Positions 8,696 to 17,112 of a stretch of DNA of 64,000 bases are shown here, piece after piece. The notes beneath the pieces were generated by a model, which saw only the letters and a program-made list of their open reading frames with translations, did no database searches and was not told the DNA's origin. The stretch covers positions 1-64,000 of the forward strand of contig DASUXY010000013.1 in assembly GCA_036377675.1 (NCBI GenBank), in the 5' to 3' direction. This DNA comes from DASUXY01 sp036377675. GTDB lineage: Bacteria; Bacillota; Bacilli; Bacillales; Amphibacillaceae. A program made the position numbers and the translations under genes. Every line of letters begins with the position of its first letter. Position 1 is the stretch's first letter.

Positions 8696-8884
8696 CTATG
8701 AAAATAACGTTGGCCGGGTTATATTTTTTAGTTTTTTTAAGTAATAGTTATACTTTTCTTCTCTCGGTTCAGTATGAATGATATTATACTCACATTCACA
8801 ACAAATAAATAAATTGTATACATAAATCCCCTGTTCCTTCTCTTCTTCACAAATTCCACAACGTTTATTCATTTCGGTTCCCAT
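8696..8884 (-). CDS. csfB: Anti-sigma-G factor CsfB (Gin)
   Basis: Small zinc protein that inhibits sigma-G (and sigma-E) during sporulation. The two cysteine pairs, CGIC and CCEC, are the zinc-binding hallmark of Gin. I start at the ATG at 8884 (62 residues): the upstream GTG at 8893 overlaps the ribosome-binding site GGAGG, which is 8 bases from this ATG. An in-frame ATG four codons further in is also possible. A 9-bp perfect inverted repeat (8896-8904 with 8916-8924) runs into this ribosome-binding site. Location between tmk and bofA matches B. subtilis. Confidence 0.88.
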   Translation of the reverse strand: MGTEMNKRCGICEEEKEQGIYVYNLFICCECEYNIIHTEPREEKYNYYLKKLKNITRPTLFS

Positions 8885-8895
8885 TTCTTCCACCT

Positions 8896-8924
8896 CCGTT
8901 AGATAGTATCTCCTAATCTAACGG
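8896..8924 (-). promoter_or_regulatory. Hairpin overlapping the csfB ribosome-binding site
   Basis: CCGTTAGAT and ATCTAACGG form a perfect 9-bp stem with an 11-nt loop in the csfB leader. The 3' arm runs straight into the AGG of the Shine-Dalgarno sequence, so part of the site would be paired when the hairpin forms. Confidence 0.55.
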
Positions 8925-9042
8925 ATGATATACGAATAAACTTTGAATCTTTTAACCTGTGTGAATCAGCTGCTGATCTATGCTAGGTCGGTTTTAGAGC
9001 AGGCAAATACTTTCCAATGTCAATCAATGAAACGACAACCTG

Positions 9043-9309
9043 CTATGAAATAATCAATAAATGAATGGCCGCCAATGAAGCTACGCCAAATAGTCCTAAA
9101 AAACCTGAAATGATCACGGTAAATACATTAATCGGAATATGTAGACCAATAGCGCCGCCGAACACATTCAAAAAGAATAAAAATAACACACCTATTCCTA
9201 ATTTGACAGTACTTTGGGCAATGAAACGCATCGGCTTAACAGGAGCGCCAACGATGAGTAATATAATAATAAGCACGACCATAATCGTAATGACGAATGT
9301 AGAGCTCAA
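9043..9309 (-). CDS. bofA: Pro-sigma-K processing inhibitor BofA
   Basis: Integral membrane protein of the outer forespore membrane that holds the protease SpoIVFB inactive until the forespore signal. The 88 residues are very hydrophobic, with segments at about 5-25, 35-55 and 60-88. The family motif GGAIGLHIPINVFTVIISGF is intact and the end LAAIHLLIIS is typical. The start is a TTG at 9309 with AAGGAG 10 bases upstream; no in-frame ATG fits. It lies between yaaL and csfB. Confidence 0.93.
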   Translation of the reverse strand: MSSTFVITIMVVLIIILLIVGAPVKPMRFIAQSTVKLGIGVLFLFFLNVFGGAIGLHIPINVFTVIISGFLGLFGVASLAAIHLLIIS

Positions 9310-9430
9310 CCGAGATCAACTCCTTTTTCTTATCTTTCCCTTAGTCCATCATATGATGATTACAAACGAATAAGAACATAAAATACACATTGCTTGTTAC
9401 ATTACATAAAAGCACATCTGTTTCAAATTA

Positions 9431-9473
9431 AAAAAAGACAAGAGCTATAAACGGTATAACTCCTTGTCTTTTA
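9431..9473. terminator. Terminator between yaaL and bofA
   Basis: A 10-bp stem (9433-9442 with 9463-9472) is flanked by A and T runs on both sides. On minus it ends in TTTTTTT, so it should stop the dnaX-ebfC-recR-yaaL transcript and leave bofA with its own promoter. Confidence 0.75.
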
Positions 9474-9498
9474 AACGTCTATGTTATTCATATCATCG

Positions 9499-9732
9499 TT
9501 ACACATGAAGCTGGATTGCACTAAGGTTGCGACGTCTCGCCTCCCGTAATAAAAATAAATATTTTGCTTGTGCAACAGCTTCTCTAAACTTCCCTTCTTC
9601 TGTCGGTTCAATACTTTGGTTCATAATCGAACTCAATTGTTTCCATTCATGTTGTGTTCTAAAAATATCATCGAGTAATAATTCATCAATCTCTCTTTTT
9701 TGTCTTTTTCTCCTCACAACACCGCCACCCAA
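9499..9732 (-). CDS. yaaL: YaaL, DUF2508 family
   Basis: Conserved small protein of unknown function found next to recR across Bacillaceae. The 77 residues have the basic N-terminus (RRKRQKREIDELLLDDI) and the helix EAVAQAKYLFLLREARRRNLS typical of DUF2508. The frame opens with a TTG three bases after the recR stop, where any ribosome-binding site must lie inside recR. An internal GTG at codon 6 is another possible start. Probably cotranscribed with recR. Confidence 0.85.
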   Translation of the reverse strand: MGGGVVRRKRQKREIDELLLDDIFRTQHEWKQLSSIMNQSIEPTEEGKFREAVAQAKYLFLLREARRRNLSAIQLHV

Positions 9733-9735
9733 ATT

Positions 9736-10332
9736 CTACAATTCTCGTCTTCCTTCTATTGCTTTGGATAATGTAACTTCATCCGCATACTCCAAGTCAC
9801 CACCAACGGGTAAACCATGCGCAATTCGTGTCGTTTTAATACCCGATGGTTTCACTAATCGTGAAATATACATCGCTGTAGCTTCCCCTTCAATGTTCGG
9901 ATTGGTAGCAAGTATAATTTCCTCAACTTCTTCGTCTTTTAATCGATTCAATAAGTCAGGGACATTAATATCTTCTGGACCAATGCCATCCATCGGTGAA
10001 ATAGCACCGTGCAAAACATGATATTTACCACGAAATTCTTTCATTTTTTCCATAGCAATAACATCCTTTGGATCTTGTACGACACAAATGACTGAATGAT
10101 CCCTGGAAGTGTCTTGACAAATCACACACGGATCTTGATCTGTAATATGTCCACAAATCGAACAATGGGACAATTCGCGTTTTGCATTGACGAGTGCATT
10201 TGCGAACTCCAAAACATCATCATCATCCATGTTGAGAACAAAAAAAGCCAGGCGAACAGCTGTTTTTGGCCCGATTCCTGGCAATTTTGTGAAGCTATCA
10301 ATCAATTTGGAAATCGGTTCCGGATAATACAT
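9736..10332 (-). CDS. recR: Recombination protein RecR
   Basis: Works with RecO and RecF to load RecA at gaps. The 198 residues hold a helix-hairpin-helix region (KLPGIGPKTAVRLAFF, near 14-29), a four-cysteine zinc finger (CSICGHITDQDPCVIC) and the Toprim domain with VVQDPKDVIAME. A GGAGGAG site precedes the ATG. It forms the conserved dnaX-ebfC-recR block, and recF lies at 37.3 kb. Confidence 0.96.
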   Translation of the reverse strand: MYYPEPISKLIDSFTKLPGIGPKTAVRLAFFVLNMDDDDVLEFANALVNAKRELSHCSICGHITDQDPCVICQDTSRDHSVICVVQDPKDVIAMEKMKEFRGKYHVLHGAISPMDGIGPEDINVPDLLNRLKDEEVEEIILATNPNIEGEATAMYISRLVKPSGIKTTRIAHGLPVGGDLEYADEVTLSKAIEGRREL

Positions 10333-10344
10333 TAGGCGCTCCTC

Positions 10345-10665
10345 CTAGAACATGCCACCACCAGGTAATCCTTTTGTAAATTTACCCATCGTTTCATTCG
10401 TCTTATCATCGATTTGCTTTAATACATCATTCATAGCCGCGATCACTAAATCTTGTAACATTTCTACATCATCAGGATCAACGACATCTTCTTCTATTTT
10501 CACATCTACAATTTCCTTTTTTCCATTAGCCGTAACGGTAATCATTCCACCACCTGCAGATGCTTCAAATGTCATTTCATGAAGTTCATCTTGTGCCTTC
10601 ATCATTTTCTTCTGCATTTTTTGCATTTGTCTCATCATGTTACCCATATTTCCCATACCTTTCAT
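10345..10665 (-). CDS. ebfC: Nucleoid-associated protein YbaB/EbfC family
   Basis: Small DNA-binding protein (yaaK in B. subtilis) thought to organise DNA. The 106 residues show the methionine- and glutamine-rich N-terminus (MGNMMRQMQKMQKKMMKAQ), the core GGGMITVTANGKKEIVDVKI and a glycine-rich tail (GLPGGGMF). It lies between dnaX and recR with a 12-base gap to recR, the invariant arrangement for this family. Confidence 0.93.
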   Translation of the reverse strand: MKGMGNMGNMMRQMQKMQKKMMKAQDELHEMTFEASAGGGMITVTANGKKEIVDVKIEEDVVDPDDVEMLQDLVIAAMNDVLKQIDDKTNETMGKFTKGLPGGGMF

Positions 10666-10778
10666 GGAAAACGCCTCCTTTAATTTACGTAAATCCGTTC
10701 ATTGCTATTATAAATGATAAAGTGAAAAATCTACAATGGGCCTATTTTTTTAAGTTTTTTACGTTCGAACAACCATTT

Positions 10779-12461
10779 CTATTCATGAACTTCTACCATG
10801 TCATCTCCAAACAATTTTTTCGCCTCTTTAACGATTGGCTCTTCGGCTTTCTCTTTGCTCGGATGAGACAATTCCTGTTTCTGCACATATTCTGCTCGTA
10901 ATGGTTTCCAATCATTCATTGGAATCGGAATAATCGTTAGCGATTTTTGAATAATGCTTGCGAGCACAGTTTCAACTGTTTCACGGTGATCTAAAAAAAG
11001 TGAACAGTGAATTTCATACTTGAACGCTACGACGACTGCCTGATCGGAAGCAGCTACTGGATGACTATCTTGAATGGTCGCATGCGCTGGTGCATTTGCT
11101 GATTTTAATTCATTTAAAAAGGACGCCCATTGAGATTGAACTTCTTTCAAGGCTGATTTCTCAGCATTTTGTAAACAACTGCGAATGCGCTCATACGGAA
11201 CTTTATAGCTGTTTTTTGTCGCTCGTTGTTGTCGCCTTCGTGGCTTTGAAGAAGGGGCCACACTTTTATGAGAATCAGGTTGTTTCTTTAAAGCGACTAC
11301 ATCTTTTTCTAATTGGGCAATTTTGCTCGTTAAGTTGGAAATGACTTCTGAATCAACGAAATCTGTTTCCTTATCTTGCTGATTGTTCGTCACCGCTATA
11401 ATCGCAATTTCAATAAAAACTTTCGGGTTATTCGTCCATTTTATTTCCTGTTGACATTCGTTAAAACGAGTGATTGCTTCTTGAATCCATTGTTCAGATG
11501 CTTCCTCTGCCAGCTGCTTAAAACTGGCATCCACCGTTGCACGTTCTAATATATTTTCTAACGATGGTGCACTTTTATATAACAATAAATCTCGTAAAAA
11601 GTAAATGAGATCGTAAACAAATCGCGCCGGGTCTTTCCCGTGCTGAATTAAATCATCAAGGAGTTTCAAGCCTTTTTGAATTTCTTTTCCATGCATCGCT
11701 TGAACGATATCTGTTAAAATGTGTTGCGATACCCCACCCGTAACAGCTAACACATCATTTTGTTCAACTTGACCGTCACTATAGGAGATCGCTTGATCTA
11801 AAATACTAAGGGCATCACGCATTCCACCTTCCGCCGCTAAAGCAACGGACTCCAAGGCTTCAGTAGAAGCAGAAACTCCTTCTACCTCAACAATATGTTT
11901 CATTCGGTCGACAATCGCTTGCTTAGCAATCGGTTTAAAATCGAATCGTTGACATCTAGAAATGATTGTTAGTGGGATTTTATGTGGTTCTGTTGTCGCT
12001 AAAATAAAGACGACATGTTCAGGTGGTTCTTCCAATGTTTTTAATAATGCATTAAAAGCGTTTACAGAAATCATGTGTACTTCATCAATGATATATACTT
12101 TATACGGTACGACACTTGAAGCATATCTAACCTTATCACGAATTTCACGGATATCATCTACACTCGTATTAGACGCGGCATCAATTTCAATAACATCAGA
12201 AATCGAGCCATCTAAAATACCTCGACATGCCGAGCATGTATTGCACGGCTCTTTGACAGGTGCCTTTTCGCAATTGATCGTTTGCGCTAAAATTTTTGCA
12301 GCACTCGTCTTTCCTGTCCCCCGTGGACCAGAAAATAAATAGGCATGTGAAAATTTTTGTTGAACGATTGCATTTTGTAATGTTTGAGTAATATGTGTTT
12401 GGCCGACGACGTCCTTAAATGTCCGTGGACGCCAGGCACGATACAATGCTTGGTAGCCCAT
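10779..12461 (-). CDS. dnaX: DNA polymerase III gamma/tau subunit
   Basis: Motor of the clamp loader. At 560 residues it is close to B. subtilis DnaX. The AAA+ module has P-loop SGPRGTGKTSAAK (residues 44-56), the zinc cysteines CEKAPVKEPCNTCSAC, the Walker B DEVHM and the SRC arginine finger (ISRCQRFDF). A basic hinge (KPRRRQQRATKN) precedes the C-terminal domain. I saw no slippery heptamer that would give a separate gamma form. SRP RNA lies upstream on the same strand. Confidence 0.96.
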   Translation of the reverse strand: MGYQALYRAWRPRTFKDVVGQTHITQTLQNAIVQQKFSHAYLFSGPRGTGKTSAAKILAQTINCEKAPVKEPCNTCSACRGILDGSISDVIEIDAASNTSVDDIREIRDKVRYASSVVPYKVYIIDEVHMISVNAFNALLKTLEEPPEHVVFILATTEPHKIPLTIISRCQRFDFKPIAKQAIVDRMKHIVEVEGVSASTEALESVALAAEGGMRDALSILDQAISYSDGQVEQNDVLAVTGGVSQHILTDIVQAMHGKEIQKGLKLLDDLIQHGKDPARFVYDLIYFLRDLLLYKSAPSLENILERATVDASFKQLAEEASEQWIQEAITRFNECQQEIKWTNNPKVFIEIAIIAVTNNQQDKETDFVDSEVISNLTSKIAQLEKDVVALKKQPDSHKSVAPSSKPRRRQQRATKNSYKVPYERIRSCLQNAEKSALKEVQSQWASFLNELKSANAPAHATIQDSHPVAASDQAVVVAFKYEIHCSLFLDHRETVETVLASIIQKSLTIIPIPMNDWKPLRAEYVQKQELSHPSKEKAEEPIVKEAKKLFGDDMVEVHE

Positions 12462-12552
12462 AATAAACGTTCCCCTTTATGAATTCCTCTCAATTATAGC
12501 CTATGATAAGGGTCAATGTGAACCGAAGTGGATGAATCAGTTGATCTCTTAC

Positions 12553-12598
12553 TCTAAAAAATAAAACCTCTTATCACGTTGAATATCGATAAGAGGTT
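12553..12598 (-). terminator. Terminator of the SRP RNA gene
   Basis: A perfect 11-bp stem (12565-12575 with 12588-12598) is followed on minus by TTTTATTTTTT. It lies about 40 bases past the end of the SRP RNA and ahead of dnaX. Confidence 0.85.
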
Positions 12599-12637
12599 AC
12601 ACTCCTGAATTTTTCAGTACAATCTATTTTATATGTA

Positions 12638-12907
12638 TGCCGTGCACCCATTCTCGTTAAAACGTCCCTATGCGTTACTTAAGTTCATGGCTCAGCTTAG
12701 GTTGCCCTACGGCACACAGAAAGATCCACTTACTGCTGCTTCCTTCCGGACCTGACAGGGTTCATGGGTTTCTGTTGCGCAGGACCTAAACATCAACACC
12801 AATTCCTTAAGGCAGACCATAAAGTCGTCTCACCTCAAATGGGAATTCGACCTCGCTATAGCGGATTGCGAGTACAAGGCACCGCTACTGCCCCGCTTAG
12901 CACGACA
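12638..12907 (-). ncRNA. scr: Signal recognition particle RNA (scRNA, large Bacillus type)
   Basis: The minus strand reads the conserved SRP RNA: the apical SRP54-binding hairpin with GTCAGGTCCGGAAGGAAGCA (around 12737-12756), and an Alu-type 5' domain near 12900 (CGGGGCAGTAGCGGTGCC). Length is about 270 nt, matching the large Bacillus form with an Alu domain. It guides ribosomes making secreted proteins to the membrane with Ffh. The exact ends are estimates from promoter and similarity. It lies between tadA and dnaX, as in B. subtilis. Confidence 0.93.
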
Positions 12908-12913
12908 ATACTT

Positions 12914-12942
12914 ATTATAAAGGTTTTTTACAAAAAAAGCAA
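12914..12942 (-). promoter_or_regulatory. Promoter of SRP RNA
   Basis: On minus, -35 TTGCTT (12942-12937) and a consensus -10 TATAAT (12919-12914) are 17 bases apart. The start site would be near 12907, matching the 5' end of the RNA. Confidence 0.75.
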
Positions 12943-13068
12943 CTTCATTACATTGTTAATCGTTCACTTCTGTTCAACAGCCGAATGGAGTGTACTCATT
13001 TTGTAAGCAAATGTATCGTTACCTTATAAACGAACGACCATTCATACATTATGAGACGAGGAAATGAC

Positions 13069-13533
13069 TTACGTTTTCTTGTTTCTTTTTCTCAATTGAC
13101 GGAAGAAATTTGTTAATAAATAAGCACACTCATCTTGTAAAACACCAGAACGGACGTCTACTTGATGATTAAATCGCTCTTCGTTTAATAAATTCATCAA
13201 TGTTCCGGCACACCCAGCTTTCGGATCAAACGTTCCAAACACGACACGTTTCATACGCGATTGAATAATTGCACCTGCACACATCGGGCAAGGCTCTAAC
13301 GTTACATAAAGTGTGCACTCTTCCAAGCGCCAACTACCAACTTTTTGGTTAGCTTTACGGATGGCGATGAGTTCAGCATGTGACAATGTTTCCTGGGATG
13401 TTTCTCGCAAATTGTATCCTGTTGCGATCACTTCATGATGATGTGTAATCACAGCACCAATCGGAACCTCATTTAATTGCTCGGCTTTTTTTGCCTCTTC
13501 AATCGCAAGACGCATAAACTGTTCATCCTTCAC
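13069..13533 (-). CDS. tadA: tRNA-specific adenosine deaminase TadA
   Basis: Converts A34 to inosine in tRNA-Arg(ACG). I chose the GTG at 13533 (154 residues), with AAAGGTAG seven bases upstream, because it matches family length; the open frame extends further but the extra residues look unlike TadA. Zinc and catalytic residues are visible: HAE in LSHAELIAIRKAN and PCPMC in LEPCPMCAGAI. The C-terminal helix is rich in lysine and arginine. It lies just upstream of scr on the same strand. Confidence 0.94.
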   Translation of the reverse strand: MKDEQFMRLAIEEAKKAEQLNEVPIGAVITHHHEVIATGYNLRETSQETLSHAELIAIRKANQKVGSWRLEECTLYVTLEPCPMCAGAIIQSRMKRVVFGTFDPKAGCAGTLMNLLNEERFNHQVDVRSGVLQDECAYLLTNFFRQLRKRNKKT

Positions 13534-13739
13534 ATCATCACTACCTTTTACTGTTTGTATCTGTCTTGTACTTATCATATTATTGCGTGATCTCACATGG
13601 AAAAAATGTTTCAACTCCATCATCATTATACAATAAAAGCATATCTTTTCATTTTGCTTCATAACGTGTAAATAGAACTATATTCCACTTGTCTCTGTAC
13701 GTCGAGCATATCACTTATAAGCAAAAGGAGGGGGATTTT

Positions 13740-15029
13740 TTGCAAATTCACGTTGTCAAGGAAGGAGAAACGATTACAACCATTGCCAATGCTTTCGGAA
13801 CAACTGTCAATGCTCTTATTGATGCGAATGAATTAGATGCACCGAATGAACTCGTCATAGGTCAGGCACTCGTTATTCCAATTATCGGCCAATTTTATTT
13901 CGTTCAACCTGGTGATAGTTTGTATTCAATTGCGCAACGATTTGGACTATCTTACGAGGAACTAGCACGAATCAACAACATTTCAATCAATCAAACATTA
14001 CCGGTCGGTTTTCGATTGTATATTCCCCAAAGAGAGAAAAGACCAATTGTTTCCAACGCCTATATTGAACCTTTAGGAGAGAGTGTTTCACCAGCACTCA
14101 TCAATGCTGCTACGAAACATTCTCCAGATTTAACATATCTTTCAATCATGAGTTATCGCGTGAATCGTGACGGGACACTTAACCGTCCGCCACTCGATCA
14201 GTTACCAAATATTGCTCAATCAGCGAATGCATCCCTCGTTCTCGTCGTTACGAATCTCGAAGAAGATCAGTTCAGTTCCGAACTTGCTCATATCGTCTTA
14301 ACCGTCCAAAATGCAAGAAATACATTGTTAGATCAAATCATTAACATTGCCTACGAAATAGGCTACAAAGATGTCCACTTTGATTTCGAATTTATATACC
14401 CTACAGACCGCGAAGCGTATAATTCATTTTTAAGAATGGCAAAAGACCGACTGTCACAAGCAGGATTGACAATGTCAACGGCTCTCGCTCCAAAAACGAG
14501 TGCAGCACAAACAGGTATTTTATACGAAGCCCATGATTACGAAACCCACGGGGAACTCGCTGATTTCGTTATTTTAATGACATATGAATGGGGCTATGGC
14601 GGTGGACCCCCGATGGCTGTTTCACCAATTAATGAAGTTCGCAAAGTTGTCCAGTATGCCTTAACAGAAATACCAGCCGACAAAATACTTCTCGGACAAA
14701 ATTTATACGGATATGATTGGACACTCCCGTATGAACCAGGTGGTGAATTTGCTCCTGCTCTCAGTCCCCAGCAAGCGATTGCACTTGCACGAGAGAATCG
14801 TGTAGCTATCGAATACGATACAACCGCCCAAGCACCATTTTTCCATTATACAGACGAAGCGGGCAATCAACATGAAGTATGGTTTGAAGATGCCCGTTCC
14901 ATTCAAGCGAAATTTAATTTAATCAAAGAATTCGATTTACTAGGAATCAGCTATTGGAAATTAGGATTAGCATTTCCACAAAATTGGTTACTCCTCACCG
15001 ACCAATTCAACGTTACAAAGCTAACGTAA
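13740..15029 (+). CDS. sleL: Spore cortex-lytic glycoside hydrolase, SleL/YaaH type
   Basis: Predicted N-acetylglucosaminidase that degrades cortex fragments during germination. The start is TTG at 13740, after AAAGGAGGGGG; the upstream in-frame ATG would add 17 residues that do not resemble the family. Two LysM domains occupy about residues 2-47 and 52-97 (IHVVKEGETITTIANAFG and YFVQPGDSLYSIAQRFG). The GH18 catalytic motif follows as DVHFDFEFIYP. There is no signal peptide, as expected of a spore coat-associated enzyme. It is divergent from tadA and runs against replication. Confidence 0.9.
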   Translation: MQIHVVKEGETITTIANAFGTTVNALIDANELDAPNELVIGQALVIPIIGQFYFVQPGDSLYSIAQRFGLSYEELARINNISINQTLPVGFRLYIPQREKRPIVSNAYIEPLGESVSPALINAATKHSPDLTYLSIMSYRVNRDGTLNRPPLDQLPNIAQSANASLVLVVTNLEEDQFSSELAHIVLTVQNARNTLLDQIINIAYEIGYKDVHFDFEFIYPTDREAYNSFLRMAKDRLSQAGLTMSTALAPKTSAAQTGILYEAHDYETHGELADFVILMTYEWGYGGGPPMAVSPINEVRKVVQYALTEIPADKILLGQNLYGYDWTLPYEPGGEFAPALSPQQAIALARENRVAIEYDTTAQAPFFHYTDEAGNQHEVWFEDARSIQAKFNLIKEFDLLGISYWKLGLAFPQNWLLLTDQFNVTKLT

Positions 15030-15127
15030 AGAGAAGGAGAATACTTCCCCTCCTTCTCAATTTGGCTCACTTGTAAGCAAGACATCACTTTTGATCATAA
15101 ACGAAAAACCTTTACAAAAAGCATTTG

Positions 15128-15562
15128 TCACAGTCCCATCAACTTTCTTAATTCATCATCATTGACGATTAAATCTCCAATCGTGTATTCGTCAAGAACA
15201 TGGATAAATGCTTCTAAAGCTTCATGGAGGATGTTTTTTAACCGACAAGCAGGCGAAATGACACAATGATTTTTATCCGGATCAAAGCATTCCAATAAAT
15301 CGAAGTCGTTTTCTAATGTTCGTACAAGCGCCCCAACATTAATATCATCCGGCTGTTTCGCTAAACGAATCCCACCATATCTTCCTCTAATTGTTTCTAA
15401 CAAACCGAGTTTATTTAATTCAAATACAACTTTTCCTACGTGATGTTGAGAAATTGAAAAAACCTCTGAAATTTCCTTAATACTAGCAAGCTCATCATCT
15501 GCTTTCATTCCTGTAAAGATAAGAACGCGTAATGCATAATCTGTATATTTTTTTAATTGCAT
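15128..15562 (-). CDS. nsrR: Nitric-oxide-sensing repressor NsrR (Rrf2 family)
   Basis: Fe-S transcription factor that represses NO-detoxification genes. I start at the ATG at 15562 (144 residues), which has AAAGGAG seven bases upstream. The winged helix is at the N-terminus. Cysteines 92, 100 and 106 and aspartate 8 match the four [4Fe-4S] ligands known for NsrR. It is divergent from hmp, its classic target, and a palindrome fitting an NsrR operator lies at the hmp start site. Confidence 0.92.
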   Translation of the reverse strand: MQLKKYTDYALRVLIFTGMKADDELASIKEISEVFSISQHHVGKVVFELNKLGLLETIRGRYGGIRLAKQPDDINVGALVRTLENDFDLLECFDPDKNHCVISPACRLKNILHEALEAFIHVLDEYTIGDLIVNDDELRKLMGL

Positions 15563-15619
15563 GCTCATTCTCCTTTTAAAGAACGTCACAACTTTGTAAT
15601 ATGTTGTGCTTTTTTTCTA

Positions 15620-15670
15620 TTGAAAAAATGAGTACTATAATTATATAATAAAGGCGTATTTTAAATACAT
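15620..15670 (+). promoter_or_regulatory. hmp promoter with NsrR-type operator
   Basis: -35 TTGAAA (15620-15625) and -10 TATAAT (15644-15649) are 18 bases apart. The palindrome GTATTTTAAATAC (15656-15668) covers the expected start site, so a bound repressor would block transcription. The palindrome resembles NsrR boxes and its partner gene nsrR is next door; binding is inferred. Confidence 0.7.
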
Positions 15671-15703
15671 GTTTAAATTTAATTCAAAAAAGGAGTCTTG
15701 CTC

Positions 15704-16933
15704 ATGACTACATCATCACTCGATCAACAAACGAGGGAAATCGTTAAATCTACTGTTCCCGTTTTGCAAGAACATGGTGCAGAAATCACAGCACGGTTTT
15801 ATGAGTTAATGTTTGCGAACCATCCCGAATTAAAAAACATCTTCAATCAAACAAACCAACGGAAAGGGGATCAGCCGAAAGCTCTTGCTAATACGGTATA
15901 TGCAGCGGCGACACATATAGACAACTTAGAGGAAATATTACCACATGTAAAGCCAATTGCCCATAAACATCGAAGCCTAAATGTTAAACCTGAACATTAT
16001 CCGATCGTTGGAAAACACCTTTTATTAGCGATGAAGGAATTATTAGGTGACAAAGCGACACCGCAATTTATAGAAGCGTGGGAAAAAGCGTACCAAGAGA
16101 TTGCTCAAGTCTTTATTACTGTCGAACACAACATGTATCAAGACGTAAAAAGTAATACAGGTGGATGGGTAGGATATCGTCCGTTCAAAGTTGTCAAAAA
16201 AGAAATTGAAAGTGATGTCATTACATCTTTTTACTTACAACCTACTGACGACAAACCATTTCCTACTTATCAACCGGGGCAGTATATTACAATAAAAGCA
16301 GATATTGAGGGTGAACCATATACACATCTCAGACAATACACGTTATCATGTGCACCTGGTAACCCTTATTATCGAATTAGCGTTAAACGTGAAGATGCAC
16401 GTAACAATAATCCTGCTGGAATCGTGTCAACGTATCTTCATAAACATGTAAATGAAGGAGATACGTTACCGATTAGTGCACCTGCTGGAGACTTTATACT
16501 CGATGAAAACGATGCGAAACCTTTAGTTCTCCTAAGTGCTGGGGTTGGAATTACACCGATGGTAAGCATGTTAGACACTGTCATAAAACAACAACCGAAC
16601 CGCGATGTCATCTTTATTCATGCCGCAAAATCAGGTAAACATCACGCCATGAAAGAACATGTTACCCAAATTAAAAATACGTACCAACAAGTAACAAGCT
16701 ATACAGTCTATAGTGAACCTCAACAAGAAGACCATGGCCATTATGATCGAGAAGGACATATTGACTATGAGTGGTTAACGTCTATTTTACCAACAAATCA
16801 AGCTGCTTTTTACTTTTGTGGTCCAGAAGGATTCATGCGCTCCATGTATCAATTTCTCAAAAAGCTTCACGTAGCCGATGAAAATATTCACTTTGAATTT
16901 TTTGGACCAGCCCAAGTCATTGCAGCTTCATAA
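15704..16933 (+). CDS. hmp: Flavohemoglobin, nitric oxide dioxygenase
   Basis: Oxidises NO to nitrate with NADPH, FAD and heme. I start at the ATG at 15704 (409 residues), 9 bases after AAAAGGAG. The globin domain covers about 1-140, with the proximal-histidine region KPIAHKHRSLNVKPEHYPIV. The FAD domain has RQYTLS, and the NAD domain ends with FYFCGPEGFMRSM. All three modules are intact. It is controlled with the divergent nsrR and ends in a strong terminator. Confidence 0.96.
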   Translation: MTTSSLDQQTREIVKSTVPVLQEHGAEITARFYELMFANHPELKNIFNQTNQRKGDQPKALANTVYAAATHIDNLEEILPHVKPIAHKHRSLNVKPEHYPIVGKHLLLAMKELLGDKATPQFIEAWEKAYQEIAQVFITVEHNMYQDVKSNTGGWVGYRPFKVVKKEIESDVITSFYLQPTDDKPFPTYQPGQYITIKADIEGEPYTHLRQYTLSCAPGNPYYRISVKREDARNNNPAGIVSTYLHKHVNEGDTLPISAPAGDFILDENDAKPLVLLSAGVGITPMVSMLDTVIKQQPNRDVIFIHAAKSGKHHAMKEHVTQIKNTYQQVTSYTVYSEPQQEDHGHYDREGHIDYEWLTSILPTNQAAFYFCGPEGFMRSMYQFLKKLHVADENIHFEFFGPAQVIAAS

Positions 16934-16939
16934 GTAGAA

Positions 16940-16979
16940 CAAGCCGTTGATTCATTATAGAGTCAACGGCTTGATTTTT
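16940..16979 (+). terminator. Terminator of hmp
   Basis: Perfect 11-bp stem (CAAGCCGTTGA with TCAACGGCTTG) followed by ATTTTT, immediately after the hmp stop. Confidence 0.85.
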
Positions 16980-17112
16980 GCATGCAAGTTATGCTTCTCT
17001 CTCCACCGGATGAACCTTGCGCCGACTGGATATACGCTTTACTGTTTTTTTATGATTAGACGAGTAGGGTCTTCTTTTGAACGGATCAGCATATGGTATA
17101 CATCAAAAGATA

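Noticed and set aside
10779..12461. Programmed frameshift in dnaX
   Set aside because: No slippery A-run with downstream hairpin typical of E. coli dnaX was found; Bacillus makes only full-length tau.
13534..13662. N-terminal extension of tadA to ATG 13662
   Set aside because: The added 43 residues do not look like TadA and the GTG at 13533 has a proper ribosome-binding site and gives family length.
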